64,000 nt of DNA, from contig NZ_JAKRMU010000008.1 in the NCBI RefSeq assembly GCF_022345965.1, positions 50,577 through 114,576 of the forward strand, written 5' to 3'. The notes beneath the pieces were generated by a model. The model was not told the origin of the DNA. It worked only from the letters and a program-made list of their open reading frames with translations, and made no database searches. The DNA is from Corynebacterium sp. ACRQK (lineage in GTDB: Bacteria > Actinomycetota > Actinomycetes > Mycobacteriales > Mycobacteriaceae). The stretch's first letter is position 1. Every line of letters starts with the position of its first letter. The translations under genes and the position numbers were made by a program. Below are positions 39,814 to 50,339 of this stretch, piece after piece.

Positions 39814-40125
39814 CTAATTGTGGGGTTGCCCCACGATAGGTAGTCCGGCGTCTCGCCAGCCGGCCGTGCCGTTAGCAACGTTGATTGCGTCGATGCCATT
39901 CTGCTCCAGCCACTGGCAGGCGCGTGCGGAGCGGCCGCCGGACAGGCAGATCAGGTAAATATCCTCGTTCAGATCCAGCTCGCCGTAGCGAGCCTGCAGC
40001 TCGGAGAGAGGCAGGTTGGTCGCGCCCTCGGCGTGCCACTGGTTGTATTCATCCACCTCACGGATGTCGATTAGCTGAGCGCCAGCAGGAACATCGGTGG
40101 GCTGTACGGTTTCGAATTCACTCAT
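39814..40125 (-). CDS. Single-domain rhodanese-like protein
   Basis: A 103-residue rhodanese domain. QLIDIREVDEYNQWHAEGATNLPLSEL is the CH2A/CH2B part and YLICLSGGRSARACQWLEQNGI carries the active-site loop with catalytic Cys in CLSGGRS. It probably moves sulphane sulphur; the partner is unknown. The reading frame is open to 40287, but ATG 40125 is right: the fold begins there and TACAAT lies 8 bases upstream, giving a leaderless start. The gene is divergent from the P-type ATPase across a repeat-rich spacer. Confidence 0.9.
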   Translation of the reverse strand: MSEFETVQPTDVPAGAQLIDIREVDEYNQWHAEGATNLPLSELQARYGELDLNEDIYLICLSGGRSARACQWLEQNGIDAINVANGTAGWRDAGLPIVGQPHN

Positions 40126-40133
40126 GGCGCCCC

Positions 40134-40139
40134 ATTGTA
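40134..40139 (-). promoter_or_regulatory. -10 hexamer of the rhodanese gene, leaderless
   Basis: TACAAT on the minus strand ends 8 bases before ATG 40125. Confidence 0.55.
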
Positions 40140-40140
40140 G

Positions 40141-40215
40141 GCAAAGGCGGCAAAGGTGGGGCAGCCGGCAGGGTGGAGTCGAATGGCGTGAAGTTAAATA
40201 GCGTGGAGTTAAATG
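40141..40215. repeat. Tandem duplications in the rhodanese/ATPase spacer
   Basis: A 9-bp pair (GCAAAGGCG, GCAAAGGTG at 40141-40158), then three 15-bp units at 40171-40215: GGGTGGAGTCGAATG, GCGTGAAGTTAAATA, GCGTGGAGTTAAATG. Confidence 0.8.
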
Positions 40216-40266
40216 GATGGGGCACCCTGGTGGAATGCCGCCGGGCCATCTACGTAGGAGGTTGAA

Positions 40267-42702
40267 TTGGCGCACGCCAGCGAGCAAGCCGGTGCCGAAG
40301 AGCTGGCTGACCTTTCGCGGGGCCTCACAGCTGCCGAGGTAGAGGAGCGCACGCGGCGCGGCGAGGTGAATACACAGAGCCGCGGAACCGGCCGGAGCGT
40401 GGCCCAGATCCTGCGGGCCAACATCTTCACCCGCGTCAATGCCATCCTCGGCGTACTGTGCGCGATCGTTCTGTCTACCGGCTCGGTCATCAACGCAGCC
40501 TTCGGCTTGCTCATCATTGCCAACTCCGCGGTGGGCGTGATCCAGGAGCTGCGCGCGAAGAAAACCCTCGACAAATTGCGCATCGTCGGCGAATCAGAAC
40601 CCAGCGTCATCCGCGATGGTGAGGAAAAGACCATCCCGCAGCACGAGGTCGTCCTCGGGGACATCATCAAGCTGCGCAGTGGGGACGAGGTCGTGGTGGA
40701 CGGTACGGTGGTGGCGGGTTCGCTGCGCGTCGACGAGTCCCAGCTCACCGGCGAAGCCGATGCCGTGAGTAAGGGCGAGGGCGACGGGATTCTCTCCGGG
40801 TCCTTCGTCAACGAAGGCTCCGCCGTCTTCCGCGCAGATAGGGTCGGCGATGAGGCCTACGCTGCACGCCTGGCCTCCCAGGCCAGCGAGTTTTCGCTGA
40901 CCGACTCCGTGCTTATGAACGGCATCAACAGCATCCTCAAGGTAATCACCTGGCTGCTTATCCCCACCGGCATCCTTACGATCTGGACCCAGCTGGTTCG
41001 CTCCGATACGGGTCTGCGCGAATCCATCCTTTCCATGGCTGCTGCGATCGTCCCGATGGTGCCGGAGGGGCTGGTGCTCATGACCTCCATCGCCTTCGCC
41101 GCGGGCGTGATTCGCCTCGGCAAGTACAAAGCCCTGGTCAACGAGCTCGTCGCCATCGAAGGGCTCGCGCGCGTCGATACGGTTTGCACTGACAAGACTG
41201 GCACCCTCACCACCAATGAGATGGAGCTGGATTCCATCGTCGCCGCCGACGGCAGCGAAGCCGACGGAGCTTGGGCACGCAACCTCGCCTCCATGCTGAA
41301 CGCCCAGGACGATCTGAACGACACCGCCCGCTCCATCGCGGCCGGGCTGCGCGAGCGCGGTGTGGAGCCCGGCCAGTGGCAGGGCCGCGAGATTCCCTTT
41401 AACTCGCGCTACAAGTTTTCCGGGTTCGCTTGCTCTGACGCCACCGCTTGGATCATGGGCGCCCCCGATGTGCTTCTGCGGGAAGGTGGCCGCAGCGCAG
41501 AAACGGCCGCAGATACCGCCAAGCAGCTGGGCGATCGGGGGCTGCGCGTCCTTGTGTTCGGCAAGCTCGAAGACACCGCTGGGGAGGCCTGGGCCAGCAC
41601 AGACGACCTCAGTATGGATTCCGCCCCGCAGCTGGCCGAACCGGTGCTCGTGGTGTTGCACCAGCAACTGCGGTCCGACGCCCGCGAAACGCTCGCGTAC
41701 TTCGACGAGCAGAACGTGGACATCAAGGTGATCTCCGGCGATAACTCGGATTCCGTGGCGGCGGTCGCGCGCAAGGCGACCGACCGGGAGCTCGTGGCGG
41801 TGGATGCCCGCACGCTGAACAGCCTGGACGACGAAGCCTTCGATGCGGAGATCAAACGCGGAAACGTCTTCGGGCGGGTCAGCCCGGAGCAAAAACAGCA
41901 GATGGTGGAATCCCTACACCGCCAGAACCGCACGGTGGCCATGACCGGCGACGGTGTTAACGACGTGCTGGCGCTAAAGAAGGCGGACATTGGGGTGGCC
42001 ATGGGCTCGGGCGCGCCGGCGACACGCAGCGTGGCGCAGCTAGTGCTGCTGACGAACAAGTTCTCCGCGTTGCCGCGCGTGGTAGCCGAGGGGCGTCGGG
42101 TGATCGGCAACATCGAGCGCGTGGCGCACCTGTTCCTGACAAAAACGGTCTACTCGGTGGTTCTGGCGCTGGTGGTGGCGGTGCTGGGGATCTCTTTCCC
42201 ATTCCAGCCGATTCACGTGACGATCACCGGCTGGTTCACCATCGGCATCCCGGCGTTCATTCTTTCGCTGGCTCCGAACACGGAACGTCCGCGGGACGGC
42301 TTCGTCAGGCGCGTGCTGTCTTTGGCGATTCCCTCTGGCGTGCTCATCGGCGGCATCTGCGTGACGATGTGGATCATCATCTACCCCGGTGCGGAGGTGC
42401 CGGAAATTCAGCGACAACAGGCCGGTACTGCCGTGCTGCTGGCGCTGATCGTCATGGGTTTGTGGGTGCTGGGTATTGTGGCGCGGCCGCTGAATTGGTG
42501 GAAGGTGCTTCTGCTGGCCGGCTGCGTGGGTGGCTACCTGGTGATCTTCCTGGTGTCGCCGCTACGCGAGTTGTTGATTCTGCACACGGGCAACCTGAAG
42601 CTCATGTTTACGGGGTTGGCCGTGGGTGCGGGCGGGGCGGCGCTCATTGAGGTTGTGCACCAGATCGCCGCCCGCCGGCAAGCGGCTCTGCGTGAGCCCT
42701 AG
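40267..42702 (+). CDS. Cation-translocating P-type ATPase (CtpE-like)
   Basis: An 811-residue P-type ATPase: actuator motif LTGEADAVSKGEGD, phosphorylated Asp309 in DKTGTLT, nucleotide-domain NSRYKFSGF, hinge MTGDGVNDVLALKKADIGVAMGSGAPAT, and about 8-10 membrane helices including VPEGLVLMTS in M4. No heavy-metal CxxC domain and no CPC motif occur, which excludes the copper/zinc group. The overall plan resembles mycobacterial CtpE, reported to handle calcium. The start is TTG 40267 with AGGAGG five bases before it, the only good ribosome binding site. Ion specificity is inferred. Confidence 0.85.
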   Translation: MAHASEQAGAEELADLSRGLTAAEVEERTRRGEVNTQSRGTGRSVAQILRANIFTRVNAILGVLCAIVLSTGSVINAAFGLLIIANSAVGVIQELRAKKTLDKLRIVGESEPSVIRDGEEKTIPQHEVVLGDIIKLRSGDEVVVDGTVVAGSLRVDESQLTGEADAVSKGEGDGILSGSFVNEGSAVFRADRVGDEAYAARLASQASEFSLTDSVLMNGINSILKVITWLLIPTGILTIWTQLVRSDTGLRESILSMAAAIVPMVPEGLVLMTSIAFAAGVIRLGKYKALVNELVAIEGLARVDTVCTDKTGTLTTNEMELDSIVAADGSEADGAWARNLASMLNAQDDLNDTARSIAAGLRERGVEPGQWQGREIPFNSRYKFSGFACSDATAWIMGAPDVLLREGGRSAETAADTAKQLGDRGLRVLVFGKLEDTAGEAWASTDDLSMDSAPQLAEPVLVVLHQQLRSDARETLAYFDEQNVDIKVISGDNSDSVAAVARKATDRELVAVDARTLNSLDDEAFDAEIKRGNVFGRVSPEQKQQMVESLHRQNRTVAMTGDGVNDVLALKKADIGVAMGSGAPATRSVAQLVLLTNKFSALPRVVAEGRRVIGNIERVAHLFLTKTVYSVVLALVVAVLGISFPFQPIHVTITGWFTIGIPAFILSLAPNTERPRDGFVRRVLSLAIPSGVLIGGICVTMWIIIYPGAEVPEIQRQQAGTAVLLALIVMGLWVLGIVARPLNWWKVLLLAGCVGGYLVIFLVSPLRELLILHTGNLKLMFTGLAVGAGGAALIEVVHQIAARRQAALREP

Positions 42703-42722
42703 CTTGCCGGAGCTAGTCCGAA

Positions 42723-43205
42723 CTAGCCCTTGTAGCGCTCGATGGCTTCGTCGAGGATCTTTACTGCTTCCTCGGCGTTGCCCCAACCGGAGCCGTTGAC
42801 TTCCTTGCCCGGCTCCAGATCCTTGTAGTGGACGAAGAAGTGTTCGATCTCGTTCTTGGTGAACTGATCGATGTCCTCGATGTCCTGGAACTGGTCGAAG
42901 CGGACGTCGTCCAGCACGCACAGCAGCTTGTCGTCGCCGCCGGCCTCGTCGGTCATCTTGAACACGCCAACCGGGCGGGCCTCAACGATCACGCCAGGGA
43001 AAACCGGCTCCGGCAGGATCACCAGTGCGTCCAGCGGGTCGCCGTCCTCGCCCAGGGTGTGGTCGATGAAGCCATAGTCGGCCGGGTATGCCATCGGGGT
43101 GAACAGGTAGCGGTCGAGGTGGACCTTGCCGGTCTCGTGGTCGATCTCGTACTTGTTGCGGGAACCCTTCGGGATTTCAATGGTTACTTCGATCTTTTTG
43201 CTCAT
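42723..43205 (-). CDS. ppa: Inorganic pyrophosphatase
   Basis: A 160-residue family I enzyme hydrolysing pyrophosphate. Motifs: [45 protein letters not shown] (metal-binding aspartates) and [15 protein letters not shown]. The start is ATG 43205; the conserved N-terminus begins immediately, and a TAGAAT hexamer 7 bases upstream makes it leaderless. ATG 43214 would overlap that hexamer and is unlikely. It is divergent from dacB. Confidence 0.96.
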   Translation of the reverse strand: MSKKIEVTIEIPKGSRNKYEIDHETGKVHLDRYLFTPMAYPADYGFIDHTLGEDGDPLDALVILPEPVFPGVIVEARPVGVFKMTDEAGGDDKLLCVLDDVRFDQFQDIEDIDQFTKNEIEHFFVHYKDLEPGKEVNGSGWGNAEEAVKILDEAIERYKG

Positions 43206-43251
43206 GTGCACCATTCTAACCGAGCGCCTTTTATCGGCTAGGGTGAAACGA
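43206..43251. promoter_or_regulatory. Divergent leaderless promoters of ppa and dacB
   Basis: Within 46 bases: minus-strand TAGAAT (43218 to 43213), 7 bases before ppa ATG; plus-strand TAGGGT (43239-43244), 7 bases before dacB GTG 43252. Confidence 0.6.
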
Positions 43252-44586
43252 GTGAGTGAGCAGAAGTCCCTGAAAGTATGGCTGTGGAGCATCCTCGCCT
43301 TCGTGGTCGTCGTCGCGGTCGTGGTGGGGGCTGCTGTGGTGTGGTCGCTAAACGGTCGCTACGAGGTGCAGGCCGCCGAGCAGCTGGCTGAGCCCACGCC
43401 GGTGATGCACGCGCCCGAGGGGGAAGTGCCGGATGTGCAGGCAGCCATTCAGCGCGCTGCAGCGGATCCGGCGCTGGGAGTACTGTCTGCTTCCGTCACC
43501 GACGTCGAGACCGGCGAGGTGCTGTGGGCGAAGGACGAAGACCGGAAGCTCACCCCAGCTTCTGCCACCAAGCTGTACACTGCAGCAGCCGCGATCCTGG
43601 CGTTGGACGAAGATGGCCGCTGGTCCACCGACTTACTGCAGGATCCGAACGATCCGGGTCGGCTGGTCCTGCGCAGCGATGGCGATGTTTCGCTGTCCCG
43701 CGATGGCGAGGGCTTCTTCACCGATGCAGCCTCGGTAGCCAAGCTGGCCGAGAAGGCGAAGAAGAAGCTGGGGGGCCAAGCTGTGACCTCCATCGTCGTG
43801 GATAACTCGATCCGCTCCGGCGATCTTTTCAACAAGACCTGGGACCGCGAGGACATCGAAGGTGGCAACGTCGCCAACTTGGATGCCGTCATGCTCGATG
43901 CCGGCCGCCTCAACCCCTATAAGTCCGATTCCGCCCGCTCCCACAACCCTGGTGAGGATGTGGGGCGCGCTCTAGCCGATGCGCTCGGCGCGGATGCGGA
44001 AGTCACTGTTTCTGCGGAAGTGACGCCCAGTCTCGGTGACCAAGACCCCATCGCAAGCGTTAAGTCCGCACCGCTGAACGTGCGCCTGCGCGACATGCTG
44101 GTGCACAGCGACAACATCATGGCCGAAGCCATTGGCCGGGAGATTGCGGAGTCCCAGGGCAAGCCGCAGACCTTCGAGGGCGCCACGAGCGCGACCCTCG
44201 ACGTGCTGAAGGGGCACAGCATCGATACCAAGGATGCGACCCTCTTCGACAATTCCGGCATGAGCGAGAAGAATCGCCTGACCGCCCACGAGCTAGATGG
44301 GGTGCTCTCTAATAAGGAGGTGCGCGACATCTTGGACATGCTGCCGGTATCCAGCGTGGAGGGCACACTGGAGGCGCGCTATGGTTCCGGCTCCGGCGCG
44401 GAGGGCTCCGCCGGCTGGGTGCGCGCCAAGACCGGCACTCTTTCCGGCGTGAACGCTCTGGCCGGTACGGTTATGACGGATTCCGGACGGGCGCTGACGT
44501 TTGCGTTCCTCTCCAATGAGTCCGATCCCAACTCCGCCCGTCCGGCACTGGATCGGCTGGCGAACGCGGTGCGTTCAGCCAAGTAG
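43252..44586 (+). CDS. dacB: D-alanyl-D-alanine carboxypeptidase/endopeptidase (PBP4, peptidase S13)
   Basis: A 444-residue penicillin-binding protein that trims peptidoglycan stem peptides outside the membrane. An N-terminal helix ([23 protein letters not shown], about 9-31) acts as anchor or signal. The active-site motifs are S104-A-T-K107, SDN (in [13 protein letters not shown]) and KTG ([14 protein letters not shown]). The start is GTG 43252, set by the leaderless -10 and by the short N-terminus before the helix; the frame extends upstream through the ppa start without meaning. It leads the dacB-tilS-hpt-ftsH-fol series. Confidence 0.92.
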   Translation: MSEQKSLKVWLWSILAFVVVVAVVVGAAVVWSLNGRYEVQAAEQLAEPTPVMHAPEGEVPDVQAAIQRAAADPALGVLSASVTDVETGEVLWAKDEDRKLTPASATKLYTAAAAILALDEDGRWSTDLLQDPNDPGRLVLRSDGDVSLSRDGEGFFTDAASVAKLAEKAKKKLGGQAVTSIVVDNSIRSGDLFNKTWDREDIEGGNVANLDAVMLDAGRLNPYKSDSARSHNPGEDVGRALADALGADAEVTVSAEVTPSLGDQDPIASVKSAPLNVRLRDMLVHSDNIMAEAIGREIAESQGKPQTFEGATSATLDVLKGHSIDTKDATLFDNSGMSEKNRLTAHELDGVLSNKEVRDILDMLPVSSVEGTLEARYGSGSGAEGSAGWVRAKTGTLSGVNALAGTVMTDSGRALTFAFLSNESDPNSARPALDRLANAVRSAK

Positions 44587-44611
44587 GCCCAGTAACAAGT
44601 AGGCACAGCAA
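44580..44611 (+). repeat. 16-bp tandem duplication at the dacB stop
   Basis: CAAGTAGGCCCAGTAA then CAAGTAGGCACAGCAA, two mismatches. The dacB stop TAG is inside the first unit. Confidence 0.8.
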
Positions 44612-44623
44612 ACCGAGTAAGCC

Positions 44624-45661
44624 ATGAGTGTGCAGTCTCAGATCCGAGCCTGGCTGCGAGAGCTGGAAACCGGGGAAGCGAGCGGAACCAGCCCCGAGCC
44701 CGCAGCGTGTGCAACACAGGTTCGCGCCGGGGTAGTAGTGGGGCTTTCCGGCGGGGCGGACTCCCTGGCGCTGGTGCACGGCCTGCTGCGCTGCGGGGTG
44801 AAGGTACACGCGGTAGTGGTGGATCATCAGCTGCAGGAAGGCTCCGCGCAGGTGGCGTGTCAGGCCGCGGATACCGCACTGTCTCTAGGCGCGACGGCGG
44901 AGATCCGCACCGTCGACGTGGAAGGCCCAGGGGAGGGCCCGGCGCGCCAGGCGCGCTATGAAGCCCTGGGCGCGGCAGCTGCCGGACGGCCCCTCCTGGT
45001 AGCCCACACGGCGGATGACGACGCAGAAGGAATGCTCATCGGGCTGGTCCGTGGCTCCGGGGCGGAAGCCATCGCCGGGATGCGATCCGTACACACCGAC
45101 CACGCGGCCGTGGCCGCGGGGGCCACGTGGCTCGGCCGCCCGTTGCTGAACTGCACCCGCGCAGAGACTGAGTCCGAATGCCGCGCTGCCGGCCTTAGCT
45201 GGTGGGAGGATCCGCACAACTCCAGCGATGCCTACCTGCGCAGCCGCATCCGCACCCATGTGCTGCCGTACCTGGAAGATGCGCTCGGGGAGCATATCGG
45301 TGCGAACATGGCCCGTACCGCACGGATGCTCCGCGAAGACGTCGAGCTGCTCGACGAGCTCGCTGGGCGGGAACTGCAAGCGGCGGAGGAGGGGGCGTCA
45401 TTAAACTGCGCCGAACTACAACAACAACCAGCGGCACTGCGGCGCCGAGTGCTCAAACAATGGCTGGCAGATAAGGCCGGACCCCTCACGAGCGCACACC
45501 TCAACGCGATAGACGCGCTGGTCATCGCATGGAAGGGGCAAGGAGGGGCAGCCGTGCCGTGGCTCCAAAACCCATCTGCATCCAGCGAGCAACGGCGCAC
45601 CCACCGACTCGTCGTGCAACGCTGCGATGGTTACCTAAAGTTAGCGACTGTCCCCAGGTAG
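44624..45661 (+). CDS. tilS: tRNA(Ile)-lysidine synthase
   Basis: A 345-residue enzyme that converts C34 of the AUA-reading tRNA-Ile to lysidine, which is essential in most bacteria. N-terminal PP-loop GLSGGADSLALVHG (41-54, SGGADS at 42-47), then HTADDDAEGMLIGLVRGSG and WWEDPHNSSDAYLRSRIRTHVLPYLE, typical of TilS. A shortened C-terminal region follows. It lies in the conserved actinobacterial order dacB-tilS-hpt-ftsH. A dispersed-motif copy at 45394 falls in the variable C-terminal half. Confidence 0.94.
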   Translation: MSVQSQIRAWLRELETGEASGTSPEPAACATQVRAGVVVGLSGGADSLALVHGLLRCGVKVHAVVVDHQLQEGSAQVACQAADTALSLGATAEIRTVDVEGPGEGPARQARYEALGAAAAGRPLLVAHTADDDAEGMLIGLVRGSGAEAIAGMRSVHTDHAAVAAGATWLGRPLLNCTRAETESECRAAGLSWWEDPHNSSDAYLRSRIRTHVLPYLEDALGEHIGANMARTARMLREDVELLDELAGRELQAAEEGASLNCAELQQQPAALRRRVLKQWLADKAGPLTSAHLNAIDALVIAWKGQGGAAVPWLQNPSASSEQRRTHRLVVQRCDGYLKLATVPR

Positions 45662-45697
45662 CAGCTGCGCGCTAGAATGCCAGGCAGGCACAAAACG

Positions 45698-45751
45698 GCG
45701 AAGCCACTGCAGCGGAGCCTAGACAGCGAAGCCACACTGCGAAAGCACTGC
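45698..45751 (+). repeat. Degenerate repeat in the tilS-hpt spacer
   Basis: Three related units: GCGAAGCCACTGC (45698-45710), GCGAAGCCACACTGC (45726-45740), GCGAAAGCACTGC (45739-45751). Confidence 0.65.
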
Positions 45752-45779
45752 AAAACAAATGAGGAAAACGAGGTCTGCG

Positions 45780-46361
45780 ATGCACAGCGAGAAGAACTTC
45801 AACGTCCCGGAAAACCCATACGGCGACGATCTGGAAAGTATCCTCATCGACGAAGAAACGCTGCACACCCGCATCAACGAGCTAGCCAAAGCCACCGCTG
45901 ACCGCTTCCGCGACGAGGAAGACGACCTCATCCTGATCTGCGTGCTGAAGGGCGCGGTGTTCTTCATCACCGACTTCGCGCGGGCGATCGACATCCCGAC
46001 GCAGCTGGAGTTCATGGCCGTGAGCTCCTACGGAAACTCCACTAGCTCCTCTGGTGTGGTGCGCATCCTGAAGGACCTGGACCGCGACATCGAGGGCCGC
46101 AACGTGGTGATCGTTGAGGACATCATCGACTCCGGCCTGACCCTTTCCTGGCTGCTGAAGAACCTGCGCAACCGCAACCCGAAGTCCCTGTCCGTCGTTA
46201 CGCTGCTGCGCAAGCCGGAGGCGCAGAAGGTGCAGATCGACCTGGCCGAGGTCGGCTTTGACATCCCCAACGAGTTCGTTGTGGGTTATGGCCTGGACTT
46301 TGCCGAGCGCTACCGCGACCTGCCCTACGTGGGCACTCTGCACCCGCGGGTTTACCAGTAA
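45780..46361 (+). CDS. hpt: Hypoxanthine phosphoribosyltransferase
   Basis: A 193-residue purine salvage enzyme making IMP or GMP from hypoxanthine or guanine and PRPP. Motifs: [19 protein letters not shown], the PRPP loop [25 protein letters not shown], and [21 protein letters not shown] 45780 is favoured because GAGGAAAACGAGG lies just upstream; ATG 45759 would add seven residues. Located between tilS and ftsH, the usual arrangement in actinobacteria. Confidence 0.94.
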   Translation: MHSEKNFNVPENPYGDDLESILIDEETLHTRINELAKATADRFRDEEDDLILICVLKGAVFFITDFARAIDIPTQLEFMAVSSYGNSTSSSGVVRILKDLDRDIEGRNVVIVEDIIDSGLTLSWLLKNLRNRNPKSLSVVTLLRKPEAQKVQIDLAEVGFDIPNEFVVGYGLDFAERYRDLPYVGTLHPRVYQ

Positions 46362-46438
46362 AGCGCTGGCCTGAAATCCATTAAGCTCCAAATAGCGCTG
46401 TTCACACGGCAATTTAAACCAACAACACTCTAGGAAAT

Positions 46439-48823
46439 ATGGACAAGAAGAAGGTACTGAGGATCGCGGGCATTGTCTCTGTGATCCTCATCGCGATCTA
46501 TGCGTTCGGTGTTTTAACTGATGACGCCCGCGGCTACGACGAGGTCGAGACCTCAATAGCCCTGAAGCAGCTGGAAGACAAGAACGTCAAGGAAGCTCAG
46601 ATCAACGATCGTGAGCAGCAAGTACAGCTGAAGCTCAAGGACTCTATCGAGGTCGAAGGCAAAAAGGATATCGAGCAGGTCATCGCGAAGTACCCAGGCC
46701 GGGCAGCGCCCGAGATCTTCGACGCGGTGAAGAAGTCCGAGGCGGAGAAGTACAACACCAAGGTCACCGAGGATAGCTTCCTGGGCAGCCTGCTGGTGAT
46801 GCTGCTTCCGATGCTGCTGATCTTCGGTTTGCTGATTTTCATGCTGTCCCGCATGCAGGGAGGCAGCGGCATGGGCGCCTTCGGCTTCGGCAAATCCACT
46901 GCCAAGCAGCTGAATAAGGACAACCCGGATACGACCTTCGACGATGTCGCCGGTGCCGACGAGGCCGTGGAGGAGTTGGATGAGATCCGCGACTTCCTGA
47001 CCGACCCGAGCCGCTACGAGGCGCTGGGGGCGAAGATTCCGCGCGGCGTGCTGCTGTACGGCCCGCCTGGTACGGGTAAGACGTTGCTGGCTCGCGCTGT
47101 GGCCGGTGAGGCAGGCGTGCCTTTCTTCACCATCTCCGGTTCGGACTTCGTGGAGATGTTTGTCGGCGTGGGCGCCTCCCGCGTGCGCGACCTGTTTAAG
47201 CAGGCGAAGGAGAACTCGCCGTGCATCATCTTCGTCGACGAGATCGACGCGGTCGGCCGTCAGCGTGGCGCCGGCATGGGTGGTGGCCACGACGAGCGTG
47301 AGCAGACCCTGAACCAGCTGCTGGTGGAGATGGACGGCTTCGGCGACCGCGACGGAGTGATCCTGATGGCCGCCACCAACCGTCCGGACATCCTGGACCC
47401 GGCGCTGCTGCGCCCGGGCCGCTTCGACCGCCAGATCCCGGTGACCAACCCGGACCTAGCGGGCCGCGAACAGATCCTGAACGTGCACGCGAAGGACAAG
47501 CCGCTGGCCAAGGACGTGGACCTGAAGTCGCTGGCCAAGCGTACCGCGGGCATGTCCGGTGCGGACCTGGAGAACGTGCTGAACGAGGCCGCCCTGTTGA
47601 CCGCCCGCGTGGAAGGCAATGTGATTACCGCTGACGCGCTGGAAGAGGCCACCGACCGCGTGGTGGGTGGCCCGCGCCGCAGCTCGAAGATTATCTCTGA
47701 GCACGAGAAGAAGGTCACCGCCTACCACGAGGGCGGCCACACGCTGGCGGCTTGGGCGATGAAGGACATCGACCGCGTCTACAAGGTGACGATCCTCGCG
47801 CGTGGCCGTACCGGTGGCCATGCCATGACCGCCCCTGAGGACGACAAGGGCATGTACAACCGCTCCGAACTGTTCGCCCGCCTGGTCTTCGCCATGGGCG
47901 GCCGCGCAGCCGAAGAACTGGTCTTCGGCAACCCGACCACCGGCGCTTCTGCGGATATTGAGATGGCAACGAACATCGCCCGCGCGATGGTGGTGGAGTA
48001 CGGCATGAGCCCGGTTGTGGGCGCCGTGAAGTACGGCCAGGACGACGGAGACCCGTTCGTCGGCCGCGGCGGCCAGGGCGGTAACCAGCCGTCCCAGAGC
48101 GTGGCCAATCAGATCGACGACCAGGTGCGCATGCTGATGAACAAGGCCCAGCAGGTGGCCTACGACGTGCTGCGCGAGAACCGGGACTACCTCGACACCC
48201 TGGCTTCCAAGCTGCTGGAGAAGGAAACGCTGCGCCGTCCGGACCTGGAGGCCATCTTCGAGGGCATTGAGACCCGCGAAGTCTCGGATATCTTCCCGAT
48301 GCAGGATCTGGACCGTCCGTGCGACCACCGCGAGCCGGTGAAGACCCCGGTCGAGCTGGCTCGCGAGCGTGGCGAGGAGCCGCCGGAGAAGACCAACTTC
48401 TTCTCCGCTGCTCGCCGCGCACGCATGGAAAAACGTAAGGCGCAGAACGAGCAGCGCCAGGCCGAGCGCCTGCAGCAGGGTCAGCAGCAGTTCTCGCAGA
48501 CCCAGCAGGGCCAACACGGCCAGCAGACCCAGCAGAGGCAGCAGGGTCAAAGCATCGCCCGCCCGGTGCCGCCGGAGGAGGAGGAGCGCGGGTTCCGCCT
48601 GCCCGAGAACGAGCAGCCGGATCACCAGCCGGAGAAGCCCGCGCAGCAGAAGCAAGCTGTGCAGCCCGAGCAGCAGCCGCAACCTGAACAGCAGCGCTCG
48701 CAAGAACCGCAGGCGCGTTATCGTCGCGGCGAGATGCCGGAGCAGACGTTCCCTTGGGATAGGCACAACGGTGGCTACAACGGCAACGAGTCCGGTGGCC
48801 AGCACAGGCAGGAAGACAAGTAG
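46439..48823 (+). CDS. ftsH: ATP-dependent zinc metalloprotease FtsH
   Basis: A 794-residue membrane-bound AAA+ protease degrading misfolded and regulatory proteins. Two membrane helices (residues about 7-25 and 117-137) flank a periplasmic domain. The AAA module has Walker A GPPGTGKT (208-215), Walker B IIFVDEID and SRH motif [19 protein letters not shown]; the protease has H430-EGG-H434. The last ~170 residues form an unusually long, Gln/Glu/Pro-rich tail ([17 protein letters not shown] type), absent from E. coli FtsH and likely disordered. The stop TAG overlaps the folE GTG. AGGA lies five bases before the ATG. Confidence 0.96.
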   Translation: MDKKKVLRIAGIVSVILIAIYAFGVLTDDARGYDEVETSIALKQLEDKNVKEAQINDREQQVQLKLKDSIEVEGKKDIEQVIAKYPGRAAPEIFDAVKKSEAEKYNTKVTEDSFLGSLLVMLLPMLLIFGLLIFMLSRMQGGSGMGAFGFGKSTAKQLNKDNPDTTFDDVAGADEAVEELDEIRDFLTDPSRYEALGAKIPRGVLLYGPPGTGKTLLARAVAGEAGVPFFTISGSDFVEMFVGVGASRVRDLFKQAKENSPCIIFVDEIDAVGRQRGAGMGGGHDEREQTLNQLLVEMDGFGDRDGVILMAATNRPDILDPALLRPGRFDRQIPVTNPDLAGREQILNVHAKDKPLAKDVDLKSLAKRTAGMSGADLENVLNEAALLTARVEGNVITADALEEATDRVVGGPRRSSKIISEHEKKVTAYHEGGHTLAAWAMKDIDRVYKVTILARGRTGGHAMTAPEDDKGMYNRSELFARLVFAMGGRAAEELVFGNPTTGASADIEMATNIARAMVVEYGMSPVVGAVKYGQDDGDPFVGRGGQGGNQPSQSVANQIDDQVRMLMNKAQQVAYDVLRENRDYLDTLASKLLEKETLRRPDLEAIFEGIETREVSDIFPMQDLDRPCDHREPVKTPVELARERGEEPPEKTNFFSAARRARMEKRKAQNEQRQAERLQQGQQQFSQTQQGQHGQQTQQRQQGQSIARPVPPEEEERGFRLPENEQPDHQPEKPAQQKQAVQPEQQPQPEQQRSQEPQARYRRGEMPEQTFPWDRHNGGYNGNESGGQHRQEDK

Positions 48824-49419
48824 TGAATAACCCACAGCAGCCGCTCGCCCCCGGCTCCTTCGACCAGGAGCGGGCAGAGGCGGCCATCCGCGAGCTCCTT
48901 TTCGCCATCGGCGAAGACCCCGACCGCGAGGGTCTGCAGGAAACCCCGGCCCGTGTTGCTCGCGCCTACCGCGAGACGTGCGCCGGGCTATACGAGGACC
49001 CCACGGAGGTTCTCAACAAGACCTTCAGCGAGGATCACCGCGAGCTGGTGCTCGTGCGCGACATCACCTTCTATTCCATGTGTGAGCACCACCTGGTGCC
49101 CTTCTTCGGCAAGGCGCACATCGGATACATCCCCGGCGAATCCGGCAAGGTCACCGGCCTGTCCAAACTGGCCCGCCTGATCGACGGCCTGGCGAAGCGC
49201 CCGCAGGTCCAGGAACGCCTGACCTCACAGGTGGCCGACGCGCTGGTGGACAAGCTGAACCCCTCCGCAGTGATCGTTGTTCTGGAGGCTGAGCATCTGT
49301 GCATGGCCATGCGCGGCATCCGCAAGCCCGGGGCCAACACGGTGACCTCTGCGGTTCGTGGCGGATTCCAGAAGAACGCGGCCTCCCGCGCAGAGGCGAT
49401 GGCGCTGATCCGCCAGTGA
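48823..49419 (+). CDS. folE: GTP cyclohydrolase I
   Basis: A 198-residue enzyme forming 7,8-dihydroneopterin triphosphate from GTP, the first step of folate synthesis. Zinc and catalytic residues appear in [19 protein letters not shown] and [16 protein letters not shown]; the segment [24 protein letters not shown] is typical. It starts with GTG overlapping the last base of ftsH, after AGGAAG. Its stop overlaps the folP start (GTGA). First of four consecutive folate genes. Confidence 0.96.
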   Translation: MNNPQQPLAPGSFDQERAEAAIRELLFAIGEDPDREGLQETPARVARAYRETCAGLYEDPTEVLNKTFSEDHRELVLVRDITFYSMCEHHLVPFFGKAHIGYIPGESGKVTGLSKLARLIDGLAKRPQVQERLTSQVADALVDKLNPSAVIVVLEAEHLCMAMRGIRKPGANTVTSAVRGGFQKNAASRAEAMALIRQ

Positions 49420-50339
49420 CTGGTTTTACCGTGGCTGATACCAGCATGAACAACCCCAGCACCAACAATCCCCAGCGCACCCTCGTGATGGGCATCCTCA
49501 ACGTCACCGAGGATTCCTTCTCCGACGGCGGGGCCTACCCGGACACCGCAGCCGCGCTGGCGCACGCCGAGGCGATGGTCGCCGACGGCGCGGATATCAT
49601 CGACGTCGGCGGGGAATCCACCCGCCCGGGCGCCACCCGCGTCGCCCCGGAGGTCGAGGCTGCCCGCGTCACCCCTGTCATCGAGGAGCTATCCCGCCGG
49701 GGAATCGCCACCAGCATCGACACGATGCGGGCATCCACAGCGCAGGCCGCCTGGAAAGCGGGCGTCACCTACCTCAACGACGTCTCCGGCGGCCTGGCGG
49801 ACCCAGACATGCTTCCGCTGGCCGCGGAATCCGGCCTGCCGATCATTCTGATGCACTGGAACAAAGGAAACGCCGCGGACTTTGCCGGAGCTGAGGGCTA
49901 CCACGACCACGGCGAGGACATCGTTGGCCACGTCATCGGTTGGCTAGAGCAGAGGATCGAAGCGGCGGAGGCAGTAGGCGTCACAAAGAAACAGATTTAC
50001 CTGGATCCCGGGATCGGGTTCGCGAAGACTCCGCAGGAAAACTGGCAACTCCTTGGCGCGACTGAACGGCTGGTGCAGATGGGCTATCCGGTGCTGGTGG
50101 GGGCCTCGCGCAAGCGCTTCCTCACCGCGCTGCGCCCAGCTAGCGACGGCAACCCCGGCACGCCGGAATCGGCGGACGATGCGACGGCGGCCACCTCCGC
50201 GCTGGCGGCGGCAGTTGGCGCATGGGCCGTCCGGGTGCATAAAGTAGCCCCGACACGGGCCGCAGTGGACGTCGCACACGCAATGGCCACCGGACGCGGC
50301 CCCGACATCGACGAGCAATGGAGGGCGCGACGTGGCTGA
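49416..50339 (+). CDS. folP: Dihydropteroate synthase
   Basis: A 307-residue TIM-barrel enzyme joining dihydropterin pyrophosphate with p-aminobenzoate; the sulphonamide target. Core motifs: [46 protein letters not shown] and [13 protein letters not shown] 49416 overlaps the folE stop as GTGA; ATG 49446 is an alternative and either leaves the core intact. A dispersed-motif copy encodes GVTKKQ just before the conserved DPGIGFAK (49977). The gene overlaps folB by 8 bases. Confidence 0.95.
   Translation: MTGFTVADTSMNNPSTNNPQRTLVMGILNVTEDSFSDGGAYPDTAAALAHAEAMVADGADIIDVGGESTRPGATRVAPEVEAARVTPVIEELSRRGIATSIDTMRASTAQAAWKAGVTYLNDVSGGLADPDMLPLAAESGLPIILMHWNKGNAADFAGAEGYHDHGEDIVGHVIGWLEQRIEAAEAVGVTKKQIYLDPGIGFAKTPQENWQLLGATERLVQMGYPVLVGASRKRFLTALRPASDGNPGTPESADDATAATSALAAAVGAWAVRVHKVAPTRAAVDVAHAMATGRGPDIDEQWRARRG
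49977..49992 (+). repeat. Dispersed motif copy GGCGTCACAAAGAAAC in folP
   Basis: Exact 14-mer GGCGTCACAAAGAA in coding sequence, read as Gly-Val-Thr-Lys-Lys. Confidence 0.8.

Noticed and set aside
43126..43251. 42-codon N-terminal extension of dacB
   Set aside because: It would overlap the start of ppa and its promoter. GTG 43252 has a leaderless -10 and a normal signal-anchor N-terminus.
47456..48908. Long minus-strand frames opposite ftsH
   Set aside because: Leu/Arg-rich shadows of the AAA protease and its Gln-rich tail.
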